Positions 1-7,867 of a DNA stretch of 39,233 nt are shown piece by piece; the first letter of the stretch is position 1; the number at the start of each line of letters is the position of its first letter. The position numbers were made by a program, and so were the translations under genes. The notes beneath the pieces are model-generated. The model searched no databases. It saw only the letters and a program-made list of their open reading frames with translations, and had not been told where the DNA came from. Source of the stretch: G963674685 sp964591275 (GTDB lineage: Bacteria; Lernaellota; Lernaellaia; JACKCT01); the NCBI GenBank assembly GCA_964591275.1, contig CAZQAE010000047.1, positions 1 through 39,233 of the forward strand, read 5' to 3'.

Positions 1-412
1 CTCCGATGACCCCCGGTTTGTTGGCGGCGATGTAGGCGGCGCTTTGTGCCGTTTCCAGTAAGATTTTTTCGTCAAAACCTTCACACCAGGCATAACCGAC
101 TTTCTGCCCGATGATGACTCTAATTCCGACACCGCGGCTCGATCCTGCTTGGGCGGAGCGAATTTTCTTTTCATCAAGCTTGAATCTGTTGGAGAAACCG
201 TCTTCCGCAAAGACATCCGCGAATTCCGCCCCTCTGGCCATAGCCGCTTTAAGCAGTAATTTCACCAGATTGGGATCTAAAAGAGGTTGGCCCGGTGTCA
301 TGGCCGCGTTAGCAGTATTCGACCAAAGAGCTGATGGAATCGTCGCGGCTGCAGAGAGGGCGACCGTTGCTTTCATGAAGTCTCTCCTATTAATCCGAAT
401 GTTATTTTTCAT
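1..412 (-). CDS. TldD/PmbA-family metallopeptidase, N-terminal part, with Tat signal
   Basis: This is the N-terminal 137 residues of a TldD/PmbA-type protein, cut by the window edge. TldD/TldE proteins are metallopeptidases that process modified peptides (for example microcins). The visible part after the leader (LLLKAAMARGAEFADVF, then RGVGIRVI) matches the start of that family's N-terminal domain. The start is chosen at 412, just after a strong GAGGAGG ribosome site, with a tandem ATG at 415 as the alternative. This start gives MKNNIRINRRDFMK followed by an Ala-rich hydrophobic stretch ending in NTANA, which is a twin-arginine (Tat) signal. The ATG at 376 would remove the twin arginine and is also preceded by AGGAGAG, but I judge it internal. 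The gene is followed by the MshEN gene upstream in the same orientation with a 56-bp gap. Family call is fairly sure; substrate unknown. Confidence 0.8.
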   Translation of the reverse strand, partial: MKNNIRINRRDFMKATVALSAAATIPSALWSNTANAAMTPGQPLLDPNLVKLLLKAAMARGAEFADVFAEDGFSNRFKLDEKKIRSAQAGSSRGVGIRVIIGQKVGYAWCEGFDEKILLETAQSAAYIAANKPGVIG

Positions 413-468
413 CATTATCCTCCTCAAAAAAGGGAGCCAGTGCGCTCATGCGTGAATCAATATTGAGT

Positions 469-1053
469 TTAATCGCGGCAGTTGTTACTGCCAAGAAGTC
501 TGTTCAATTCTTCTTTCGATAGCGTCCCTTTAGCTTGCAATGTTTCGATCAAAGCAATCAAAAGGTCACGGGTATCAAGGTCCTTGTAAAATGAATCGAT
601 CGGTTGCGCATCGTTCATCAGGCGTTTATGTGTTTCGAGGAACAATCCGTGCGTGATCACAAAAGGCTCCACTTCCATAAGCGTCAGCTCTTCGACCTTC
701 TGGATCGCCGAGTTGTCGGTGGGATCTAACATGGCCATCAGGAGTGTTTTATGCCCGGTGGAATCCTGCAAAATTTTGAACGGAATAACTCCTGCGTTGC
801 TGATAAAGTCAGGGGCGAGAAGGGCCATGACATAGTTGGGTATTGAGGTGTTTGTTAAATCTATGTTGGGAACGTCGAAATAAAAGGAAAGGAATTCACT
901 CAATTGTTCCTGGGTGATGTCGCCGTTTTCAACGAGGATTGAGCCAAAACGTCTTCCAGTTGTTTGCTGAATTTTAAGAGCTTTTGCCAGTTGTGACTTG
1001 TCGATCAGATTCCGCTCAATCATCAACTCGCCGATTTTTCGATTTGGAAACAC
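469..1053 (-). CDS. stand-alone MshEN (GspE N-terminal-like) domain protein
   Basis: A 194-residue soluble protein with no signal peptide. Residues 6-29 (KIGELMIERNLIDKSQLAKAL then KIQ) and 35-58 (RFGSILVENGDITQEQLSEFL then SFY) form two copies of the 24-residue MshEN motif separated by five residues, the arrangement known from c-di-GMP-binding MshE and GspE/PilB N-termini. Several canonical positions differ: the first Arg is Lys, one Gly is Asn, and the final Gln of copy two is Tyr, so nucleotide binding is uncertain. There is no ATPase domain. The C-terminal 40 residues look like a short helical extension. The start is GTG at 1053, placed 5 bases after GGAGG; the nearby ATG at about 1058 is in another frame. 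It sits between the TPR lipoprotein and the TldD-like gene on the same strand. Role unknown; a c-di-GMP sensor or a structural adaptor is possible. Confidence 0.75.
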   Translation of the reverse strand: MFPNRKIGELMIERNLIDKSQLAKALKIQQTTGRRFGSILVENGDITQEQLSEFLSFYFDVPNIDLTNTSIPNYVMALLAPDFISNAGVIPFKILQDSTGHKTLLMAMLDPTDNSAIQKVEELTLMEVEPFVITHGLFLETHKRLMNDAQPIDSFYKDLDTRDLLIALIETLQAKGTLSKEELNRLLGSNNCRD

Positions 1054-1135
1054 TCATACCTCCGATGCAATCCTGCATGATTGTCGGATTGATGGAATTG
1101 CCTGTCAACCCAGGCCCAAAGGAAGGCGCTGCAAG

Positions 1136-3049
1136 TCAGTCGGGCTCGTTTTCCCCAATAGACGCCAATAACTCTTTGGCTTCGTCATCATTGGGGTAAT
1201 TCTCGATGGATTTATTCAGGAGATCTCTTGCCATTTTATAATGGCCAGCTTGGATGTGGATTTTGGCGAGGCCGTTATATTTTTCAAAATCAATATCGGG
1301 ATTGATCGAGATGGCTCGCTCGAAATTGGATTTGGCTTTTCCCATTTCGCCCTGGCGCAAATACAGAAGTCCGAGTCCTTCGTAGGGACATGTATAGCCG
1401 CCGCTGTCATTTTCAATGGCCGAGGAAAAGAGTGTTTTTGCTTCTTCAAGTTCTCCTGTGTTTAATTTGACAATGCCGAGTTCCGCCAGGGCTTGTGCGT
1501 TGCCGGGTTCCAGGATCAGCGCCTTATTGAAAATCCGAGCGGCTTCCACGTTTCGATGCAAGCGCGATAAAGCTATGCCCAAGGCGAGCGCAACAGGGAT
1601 GTTATTGGGTCGCCTGTCAAAAACCTTTTGGAAATGGCCGATGGCTTTATTGTACTCAGCTTGCCTAGCAAATATCCAACCCACGCCGAGTTGCCCCATA
1701 TCGAAAACAATCTCCGAGTAATCGGCATTTTGGGAGGGTCCGCTTTTCGCCAAGTGTGTTTTTAGTTCAGGGCGCGCCAGAACTTTGCCGAGTCGTTTTT
1801 TGGCCTGCTTGTATTCGTTTCGGGAAATCGCCACATGTCCAAGTCCCACCAGCGCGCCAGGTTCGCCCGGGGTCTTCGACAATGCCTCAAGAAAACTCTC
1901 ATGAGCTTTTCTATAAGACTTTTCAAAAATAAAAATATATCCGCGCAAAGTAAGATATTGGGCCGGTCGATCACTGCGCGGCGCCTTTTGCAGATTGTCC
2001 TTTGCGTCGATTATGTTTCCTCTGGCAAAGGAGTTTAGGGCCTTTTGGAAAAAGGCCCTAATATCTTTTTCCGCGCGTACGGCATTATTGACTTTATTCC
2101 TGAACGGCGGCGCGCTTTGCTGAGTTAAAATCTGTTTTCTAAAAAGTTCATGCTCGCGACGCAGTTTCGGCCTTTCCGACAGCACAATGGTCCTGTCAAT
2201 ATATTTCAAGGCGTTGGGATAGTCCCTGTTTTCGAGACTCACTCTGGAGGCGTCGAATTGCATGACGAGATTTTCAGGCTGATAGTCTGCCGCTTTGATG
2301 TAGTTGTTTTTCATTTCTTCTGGCTGCTTCATGCGGAAATACAAGTCGCCAAGGGCTTGAAAGGGGCAACCGGCATAGGTGTTGTCGAACAAAATGCTTT
2401 TTTTCATTTCCGCCACAGACTTCTTGAGCGTGTTTTCGGCCAGGTCGTATTGCCCCACGGCCATATAGGCCTGACCAAGCCACTCGCGCGATCTGAATAC
2501 TTCGGAAATGTTCTCCTTTTCAATGGCGGTTTTTAGCGATAACTGAAAATACTCGGCGGCCTTATCGTAATCATAGCCTTGAAAATATACACGACCAAGC
2601 ACCCTTAAAGCCGTCGGATTCTTCGAGTCCAGCTCAACGGTTTTTAAAGCTAACTCCAATACCCTGCCTCTTAGACCAACGCACTTTTCATTGAGCATTG
2701 TCGGCCCACAGATATGTTTATAGGGACCCAGGTAAAACATGCTCAACATGATAAGAGCGTCAATGTCATTCGGGTCATTTTCGAGCGACTTTAAGAGTAT
2801 CGTTTCAGCTTGCGCAATACTTTCCACGTCGCCTTTCAGATTAGCCCGACGGATTATTTTCACGAGATTTGGTTCTTGTTTCAATTCCACTTGCGGCGTC
2901 GGTTTCGGGTCTTCCCGTGCGTAACGGTTATTAGCCGGTGAGCCTTGTTTTTCCGTGACGCATCCTGCGCGGGAAAATAGTATGACGCTAAAGGCCATTA
3001 GAAAAACAAGGGTGTTTTTGCCTGAAACAGGCTTTCGATTAAAAAGCAT
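1136..3049 (-). CDS. large TPR-repeat lipoprotein (paralogue of the gene at 25055)
   Basis: A 637-residue protein built almost wholly of tetratricopeptide repeats. The N-terminus has a hydrophobic segment (LVFLMAFSVILF) ending in SRAGC, a degenerate lipobox, so a lipoprotein anchor is likely but less certain than in its paralogue. Two repeats carry a CP-(F/Y)-x-(A/G)-LG motif, AGCPFQALGDLYFRM and YTCPYEGLGLLYLRQG. The last 70 residues are closely similar to the end of the protein at 25055-26995, and both have the same overall order of repeats and the same length, so they are paralogues. The first in-frame ATG (3049) is used; an in-frame TTG lies two codons upstream. TPR proteins scaffold protein complexes, so a role in an envelope assembly or secretion complex is a reasonable inference, with no direct evidence of partner. 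Confidence 0.85.
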   Translation of the reverse strand: MLFNRKPVSGKNTLVFLMAFSVILFSRAGCVTEKQGSPANNRYAREDPKPTPQVELKQEPNLVKIIRRANLKGDVESIAQAETILLKSLENDPNDIDALIMLSMFYLGPYKHICGPTMLNEKCVGLRGRVLELALKTVELDSKNPTALRVLGRVYFQGYDYDKAAEYFQLSLKTAIEKENISEVFRSREWLGQAYMAVGQYDLAENTLKKSVAEMKKSILFDNTYAGCPFQALGDLYFRMKQPEEMKNNYIKAADYQPENLVMQFDASRVSLENRDYPNALKYIDRTIVLSERPKLRREHELFRKQILTQQSAPPFRNKVNNAVRAEKDIRAFFQKALNSFARGNIIDAKDNLQKAPRSDRPAQYLTLRGYIFIFEKSYRKAHESFLEALSKTPGEPGALVGLGHVAISRNEYKQAKKRLGKVLARPELKTHLAKSGPSQNADYSEIVFDMGQLGVGWIFARQAEYNKAIGHFQKVFDRRPNNIPVALALGIALSRLHRNVEAARIFNKALILEPGNAQALAELGIVKLNTGELEEAKTLFSSAIENDSGGYTCPYEGLGLLYLRQGEMGKAKSNFERAISINPDIDFEKYNGLAKIHIQAGHYKMARDLLNKSIENYPNDDEAKELLASIGENEPD

Positions 3050-3235
3050 TTCCAAAGTCTTTTTTCATGTTTAGCTTTGGCGAATTTGATGGCTAAACTT
3101 CTTATTTTAAACTTACAGTCATTGCCTGAATAATGCTATGCGCCTTTTAGCTTCATATTGCCTTGAGCGCATCTTCGGTGCAAACTTGGGTGTTCAAAAC
3201 TGAAACGAGTAAATCAGTTCAACAGGAGAATACAA

Positions 3236-4090
3236 ATGAATATCAAATCAGTTTACGTCATCGGCGCCGGAACTATGGGACACGGCATCGCGCAGGTATG
3301 CGCAGTAACTGGATACGAAGTCAGGCTCAACGACATTTCCGGCGACTTGATCGAAAAAGGTTTAGGGGGAATCGGCAAGGGTCTGGATCGAATGGTGAAA
3401 AAGGAAAAGATCAGCGGCGCGCAAAAGAAGGAAATTCTTGGGCGTATCACCCCGTCCCTGAATATCGCTGAGTGCGCTGAGTGCGATTTGGTTATTGAAG
3501 CGGCTACCGAAAAGCTGGATGTCAAGAAAATGATTTTTGAAAAAATCGATTCAGCAGCGAAGCCGGGAGCGATTCTCGCGACGAACACTTCCAGCCTTTC
3601 CGTGACCGATATCGCCTCCGCCACGAAGAGGCCGCAGGATGTGATCGGTCTCCATTTTTTCAATCCTGTGCCTGTCATGCGCCTCATTGAGATTGTCAGG
3701 GCCATGCAGACCAGCGACGAGTGCGCCGAGGCCATTCGTCAATTCGCTATCGCCATTGGGAAAGAGCCGGTTCTGGTCAAAGATTATCCGGGATTCATTT
3801 CCAACCGCGTTCTGATGATTATGATCAACGAGGCGATTTTCAGTCTTTACGAGGGCGTGGCCGAAGCCAGGGACATCGATACGGTGATGAAGCTTGGCAT
3901 GAATCATCCGATGGGGCCTCTGGAACTTGCGGACATGATCGGACTGGATATATGCCTGCATGTCATGGAGCGCCTTTTCACTGGTTTTGGAGATCCTAAA
4001 TTTCGACCGTGCCCGCTGCTGGTCAACATGGTGGCCGCGAAGAAATTCGGCAAAAAGACCGGAGAGGGTTTCTACCGATACGACAAATAG
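3236..4090 (+). CDS. hbd: 3-hydroxybutyryl-CoA dehydrogenase
   Basis: A 284-residue NAD(P)-dependent 3-hydroxyacyl-CoA dehydrogenase that interconverts acetoacetyl-CoA (or a longer 3-ketoacyl-CoA) and the 3-hydroxyacyl-CoA. The N-terminal Rossmann motif GAGTMGHGIA is at residues 10-19, the catalytic His is H140 in GLHFFNPVP, and the C-terminal helical domain contains NHPMGPLELADMIGLD. Length is the normal size of the single-domain enzyme (Hbd/PaaH/FadB2 type) with no hydratase fusion. The ATG is preceded by CAGGAG at a good distance. It is transcribed alone, ending at a strong hairpin terminator. Together with the thiolase at 10645 and the epimerase at 10148 it points to acyl-CoA metabolism, although these genes are not adjacent. 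Precise chain-length preference cannot be read from sequence. Confidence 0.92.
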   Translation: MNIKSVYVIGAGTMGHGIAQVCAVTGYEVRLNDISGDLIEKGLGGIGKGLDRMVKKEKISGAQKKEILGRITPSLNIAECAECDLVIEAATEKLDVKKMIFEKIDSAAKPGAILATNTSSLSVTDIASATKRPQDVIGLHFFNPVPVMRLIEIVRAMQTSDECAEAIRQFAIAIGKEPVLVKDYPGFISNRVLMIMINEAIFSLYEGVAEARDIDTVMKLGMNHPMGPLELADMIGLDICLHVMERLFTGFGDPKFRPCPLLVNMVAAKKFGKKTGEGFYRYDK

Positions 4091-4102
4091 CACACGCAAA
4101 GA

Positions 4103-4144
4103 AAAGCGCCGGGTTGGCTGCTAATAAGCCCCGGCGCTTTTTTT
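4103..4144. terminator. bidirectional rho-independent terminator
   Basis: An 11-bp perfect stem AAAGCGCCGGG / CCCGGCGCTTT (4103-4113 with 4130-4140) with a 16-base loop, followed on the plus strand by a run of seven T. On the minus strand the stem is followed by a shorter T run (complement of AAAAG). It lies between the convergent 3' ends of the dehydrogenase and sppA genes and probably ends both transcripts. Confidence 0.85.
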
Positions 4145-4160
4145 ACGTTATTTTCTTTTT

Positions 4161-5141
4161 CTATTGCCCCATCCACATATACATCAGCCTGGGACGGGAC
4201 ATGTTGAGAATCGTTTCCAGGTCGGGATAGGGGGATTTGATTTCCGGCGCCTTGGCGAGATTGTTCGAGTACATGTTCAATTCGCCTTTGCGACTGTGAG
4301 TATAGAGCAAAACTTTGGCGTCCTTGATTCGTGCATCTTTCATGGCCATATCCAGTGCATCTTCAATGTAACCGACTTTGTCAATGAGGCCGTTATCGAG
4401 AGCCTGTTGTCCGAGATAAATGCGTCCATCGGCCAATTTTCGTAACTTTTCACGGTCGATCTTTCGACCTTCGACGATGACATCGAGAAACTGTTCGTAC
4501 ATCCGGTTGACGATATCCTGAAACACCGCTTTCTCATTGTCGGAAAATTCGTCGAAGGGATTGCCCATATCTTTGAGTTCGCCGCTTTTGATGACGCGCG
4601 ATTCCATACCGATCTTGTCGAAGAGACCGTTGAAGCCCAGGGAATAAATGATGACGCCGATGGAGCCGGTGATCGTGCTTTTATGGGCGACAATTTTGTC
4701 CGAAGCGCACGCCACGTAGTAGCCGCCCGACGCAGCCGTATCCATCATAATAGTGATCACCGGGATATTGGTTTTCTCCTTAAATATCTTAATCTCACGG
4801 TAGATGATGTCAGAGGCGGTGACGGTTCCGCCGGGAGAGTTGATTCGAATCACCAGCGCCTTGATGCGCTTGTCCTTCGTGGCTTTGCGCAGTTTCTTGG
4901 AAACTGCAGTAGTAATGGCATCCGTCTCATAGAGCCAATTTCGTTCGCCGACTCCGACCAGCGGGCCGTCGATATCCAGCAGGAGAATTCTGTTATTCGT
5001 ATCCTTGTCGCCGATAGTCTTTATGACTCGCGCCACAAGTTTTTCTTCGGGCGTCGGCAGCAGGCTGAAATTGGGCGAGTTAAAGCACCCGAGGGTGAAC
5101 GTGCTGATCAATAAGGTTACGACTAACAGAATGCGTTTCAT
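4161..5141 (-). CDS. sppA: signal peptide peptidase SppA (S49), predicted lipoprotein
   Basis: A 326-residue S49-family serine protease that cleaves leftover signal peptides. It is the short (about 36 kDa) form with one S49 domain. The nucleophile is S138 in TAASGGYYVA and the general base is K190 in KSGELKDMGNPF, matching the Ser/Lys dyad of Bacillus SppA. The upstream RINSPGG (residues 99-105) is the usual oxyanion-side motif. The N-terminus MKRILLVVTLLISTFTLGC has a clear lipobox with C19, whereas most SppA proteins are anchored by a transmembrane helix. This suggests a lipid-anchored periplasmic enzyme. The ATG follows GGAG at a sensible spacing. It faces the dehydrogenase gene across a shared terminator and is not part of the ruv operon upstream (about 90-base gap, opposite side of the phosphatase). 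Confidence 0.9.
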   Translation of the reverse strand: MKRILLVVTLLISTFTLGCFNSPNFSLLPTPEEKLVARVIKTIGDKDTNNRILLLDIDGPLVGVGERNWLYETDAITTAVSKKLRKATKDKRIKALVIRINSPGGTVTASDIIYREIKIFKEKTNIPVITIMMDTAASGGYYVACASDKIVAHKSTITGSIGVIIYSLGFNGLFDKIGMESRVIKSGELKDMGNPFDEFSDNEKAVFQDIVNRMYEQFLDVIVEGRKIDREKLRKLADGRIYLGQQALDNGLIDKVGYIEDALDMAMKDARIKDAKVLLYTHSRKGELNMYSNNLAKAPEIKSPYPDLETILNMSRPRLMYMWMGQ

Positions 5142-5230
5142 TATTTTTGCTCCATGTGCATGGTAAATACTTCATTCATTCGTAACCTTATCAGGATGAA
5201 AGACGATTGCAAACGCCTGGAGCGACAGGG

Positions 5231-5734
5231 TCACGTCCGTATCATTTCTTCTCTCTCCTTCAACCATTGAACGAGAGTATTCAGGGCCTCGTCGATTTGG
5301 CGATAAACCACGCGATAGTAGTCGATGGAGAAACCGTAAGGATCCGGTATGTCCCGGCCTTTGCGTTCCTTGCGGTCGAAATCACTGAGCGGTCGGATTT
5401 TTTCGGAACAATCATCCCAATGTTCCGTGATGAAGCGCGTGTGGGAATATTCCATGACGATAATCAAGTCGGCCTGAATGCAGGAGGCTTCCGTTAACAA
5501 TCGGCTGCGGTGGGAAGAGAGATCGAGATTGAAATCTTCCGCGGCGATATGCGCTTCCTGCGGACAAAAAGGGATTTGACCACCGATGGTTCCGGCGCTC
5601 GACACGCGGACATCGGTGAAGTTGTCTTGAAAAAGTTTGGCGCGTAAAGACGCTTCTCCAAAAGGACTGCGGCAGATATATCCCGTGCAGACGAAGAGGA
5701 TGTCATGAATGGCTGGGGCGGGCGTGTCTGCCAT
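5231..5734 (-). CDS. low-molecular-weight protein-tyrosine phosphatase
   Basis: A 167-residue cytoplasmic phosphatase of the LMW-PTP family. The catalytic P-loop near the N-terminus is ILFVCTGYICRSPFGEA, giving the CX5R signature, and the general-acid Asp is in DPYGFSIDYY near residue 130. The usual CxGN(I/T)CRSP has Asn after Gly; here it is Tyr, which is unusual and could affect P-loop geometry. The family contains bacterial Wzb/Etp enzymes that dephosphorylate tyrosine kinases controlling exopolysaccharide, as well as arsenate reductases; the latter usually carry additional Cys pairs that I do not see in the expected places. It begins four bases after ruvB and ends the yebC-ruvCAB run, so it is likely cotranscribed. 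Its Shine-Dalgarno, inside the end of ruvB, is distant (about 15 bases). Confidence 0.85.
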   Translation of the reverse strand: MADTPAPAIHDILFVCTGYICRSPFGEASLRAKLFQDNFTDVRVSSAGTIGGQIPFCPQEAHIAAEDFNLDLSSHRSRLLTEASCIQADLIIVMEYSHTRFITEHWDDCSEKIRPLSDFDRKERKGRDIPDPYGFSIDYYRVVYRQIDEALNTLVQWLKEREEMIRT

Positions 5735-5738
5735 GCGC

Positions 5739-6770
5739 TTATTTCAGTTCCTCCGTCATTCCTCGGGGCAATGAGCGCGAGAAGTGATTGTAAGCCCGTT
5801 CAGTCGCCACGCGACCGCGAGAGGTTCTTTTGAGAAAACCGCATTGAATGAGGAAAGGTTCAATGACTTCCTCGATGGTGTCCTTTTCCTCACTCATGGA
5901 GGCCGAAAGCGTTTCGACGCCGACCGGACCTCCGTCGAAATGATCTATGAGCGTTGTGAGAAGGGCCTGGTCCATTTTGTCGAGTCCTAATGAATCGATG
6001 CCCAGCGCAAAAAGCGATTTGGCGGCCTGTTCCTTATCAATAATATTGGTGCCAGCCACCTGGGCGAAGTCCCGGACCCTGCGCAAAAGTCTATTGGCGA
6101 TGCGCGGCGTTCCCCGAGAGCAGCGGGCGATTTCCGCCGCGCCTTTGTCGTCTATTTTAATTTTCAGCAAAGCGGAAGATCTGAGGATAATCTGCACCAA
6201 ATATTCAGGTTCATAAAAGTCGAGCCGGGCGGCGATGCCAAATCGGTCTCTGATCGGAGAAGTCAGAAGACCGGCGCGCGTTGTGGCGCCGACGAGGGTA
6301 AAGGGCTTCAGTTTCATTTTTACAGTTCTGGCCGAAGGTCCCTGCCCGATGAGGATATCCAGTTGTCCGTCTTCCATCGCCGGATAAAGGAGTTCTTCAA
6401 CCACGGTGTGGAGTCGGTGAATTTCATCGATGAAAAAGACGTCGTAGGGTTCGAGGTTGGTCAATATTGCAGCCAGATCGCCCGATCTCTCCAGCACCGG
6501 CCCGCTGGTGACCTTGATGCCGACCCCAAGTTCGGAGGCGATGATATGCGCGAGTGTGGTTTTCCCCAGACCCGGCGGACCGCTGAACAAGACGTGATCC
6601 ATCGCCTCGCCCCGCTCTTTGGCCGCCTGGATGAAAACGCGCAGGTTGCCGACAACTTGCTTCTGGCCGACGTATTCCGAAAGCGTCTTGGGCCTTAATG
6701 ATACATCGGCGCGTTTATCATCAGCTGATGGATTTCCTGAAACGGTTCGATAGCCTTTCGTGTCCGTCAT
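5739..6770 (-). CDS. ruvB: Holliday junction branch-migration helicase RuvB
   Basis: A 343-residue AAA+ motor that, with RuvA, drives branch migration of Holliday junctions during recombinational repair. Walker A is GPPGLGKTT (64-72) and Walker B is DVFFIDEIHRL (110-120); the sensor 1 segment GATTRAGLL and a C-terminal winged-helix (…IQCGFLKRTSRGRVAT) are all in place. Length matches the family. Its ATG overlaps the TGA of ruvA in an ATGA junction, indicating translational coupling. The N-terminal 20 residues are variable, as usual. Only the position of the start could be argued; the identity is certain. Confidence 0.98.
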   Translation of the reverse strand: MTDTKGYRTVSGNPSADDKRADVSLRPKTLSEYVGQKQVVGNLRVFIQAAKERGEAMDHVLFSGPPGLGKTTLAHIIASELGVGIKVTSGPVLERSGDLAAILTNLEPYDVFFIDEIHRLHTVVEELLYPAMEDGQLDILIGQGPSARTVKMKLKPFTLVGATTRAGLLTSPIRDRFGIAARLDFYEPEYLVQIILRSSALLKIKIDDKGAAEIARCSRGTPRIANRLLRRVRDFAQVAGTNIIDKEQAAKSLFALGIDSLGLDKMDQALLTTLIDHFDGGPVGVETLSASMSEEKDTIEEVIEPFLIQCGFLKRTSRGRVATERAYNHFSRSLPRGMTEELK

Positions 6771-7372
6771 GAAACCTTTCCAAGGATTTTTAGCGCCGCC
6801 GTGAGAATCGGTTCCAGTTCGGCATCAGCGCTGAGATCGCGCATGGCGCTGCTAACGGATCTTTCGGCTTCGACTCGGGAATAATCGAGGTTCATCAGGG
6901 CGGAAACGGCATCACGAGCAGCTCCGGGCATTGATTCGGCGAGCAAATCCACCTCAATACAACGCGCGAATTTCGTCACCTTATCTTTGAGTTCAACGAC
7001 AAGGCGTTCAGCCGTCTTTTTTCCCAAGCCGGAAATTTTGGTCAAAGTTCGAATATCGCTGTCGGCGATAGATCGAAGAAGTTCGTCGAAGGCCATGCCG
7101 GATAAAATTCCAAGGGCCATTTTCGGTCCGATTTTTGTCACCGATATCAGCATATCAAAAAGGTTGCGCTCACGGATTTCATCGAACCCGTATAGAGTAA
7201 TGGAGTCTTCTTTGACGATGGTTCTGATGTGCAAAACAATTTCGGAACCTGGCTCAGGGATACGAAAGAAAGTGGAAGAGGCCGCATGAATATCGTAACC
7301 AACGCCGCCGACGTCAACAACCAGTCGCCCTGCGTCCTTTTCCACGAGCGTACCCGAAATCCTGGCGATCAT
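6767..7372 (-). CDS. ruvA: Holliday junction DNA-binding protein RuvA
   Basis: A 201-residue RuvA. The start is set at the ATG at 7372 (MIARISGTLVEKDAG), the family's normal first residues; a longer reading frame upstream is non-conserved and lies inside ruvC. The N-terminal OB-fold is followed by helix-hairpin-helix segments (SVTKIGPKMALGILSGM and LTKISGLGKKTAERLV) and a C-terminal domain III that regulates RuvB. The ATG overlaps the ruvC stop as ATGA and its own TGA overlaps the ruvB ATG. RuvA tetramers bind the four-way junction and position RuvB rings. Confidence 0.97.
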   Translation of the reverse strand: MIARISGTLVEKDAGRLVVDVGGVGYDIHAASSTFFRIPEPGSEIVLHIRTIVKEDSITLYGFDEIRERNLFDMLISVTKIGPKMALGILSGMAFDELLRSIADSDIRTLTKISGLGKKTAERLVVELKDKVTKFARCIEVDLLAESMPGAARDAVSALMNLDYSRVEAERSVSSAMRDLSADAELEPILTAALKILGKVS

Positions 7373-7866
7373 GTTGTGGCAGTCCTTACCTGTTCGTGGA
7401 AGCGATGGGAACTCAAATGACACAGTGCGCACGCCAGAGCATCCGACGCGTCGCTCATGGCCGGTTCGGAGAGACCCAGCAGAGCCTGCGTCATGGCGGC
7501 GACTTGGTCTTTGTCGGCGCGTCCGAAACCGACGACCGCCTTCTTTATCTGCGTGGGCGAATATTCGTATATGGGAAGGCCGGCGTGGGCCAAAGCGAGC
7601 AGGGCGACTCCCCGCGCCTGCCCGAGGACAATGGCGCTTTTCACGTTGGCCGCAAAGAAGATGGTTTCAATGGCCGCCGCGTCCGGGGCGAAAGTAGCGA
7701 TGATTTCCTTGAGATTCGTATAAATGAAATCCAGTCGAGCGCCTAAAGGGTCTTTTTTTTTCGGCATAATCCCGCCGCAATCGACGTGCGTGTTGTTTCC
7801 CGATACTTCATCAATGATCCCGTAGCCGCAAATTCGGCTGCCGGGATCAATGCCAATGATTCTCAT
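7369..7866 (-). CDS. ruvC: crossover junction endodeoxyribonuclease RuvC
   Basis: A 165-residue Holliday junction resolvase. The four catalytic acids are seen at D7 (GIDPGSR), E67 (AAIETIFF), D139 and D142 (MSDASDALACALCH), closely matching the E. coli positions. The start is the ATG at 7866 (MRIIGIDPGSR); the frame is open another 32 codons upstream but that region lies inside yebC and is not conserved. It starts two bases after the yebC stop, and its TGA overlaps the ruvA ATG. It nicks symmetrically placed strands of the junction after RuvAB branch migration. Confidence 0.97.
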   Translation of the reverse strand: MRIIGIDPGSRICGYGIIDEVSGNNTHVDCGGIMPKKKDPLGARLDFIYTNLKEIIATFAPDAAAIETIFFAANVKSAIVLGQARGVALLALAHAGLPIYEYSPTQIKKAVVGFGRADKDQVAAMTQALLGLSEPAMSDASDALACALCHLSSHRFHEQVRTATT

Positions 7867-7867
7867 G

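Noticed and set aside
111..455. Plus-strand ORF of 114 codons at the left edge
   Set aside because: It is the antisense of the TldD-like gene, with no ribosome site or family resemblance.
3551..4099. 182-codon minus-strand ORF inside the dehydrogenase gene
   Set aside because: Shadow of the hbd gene; His- and Asp-rich composition typical of antisense frames.
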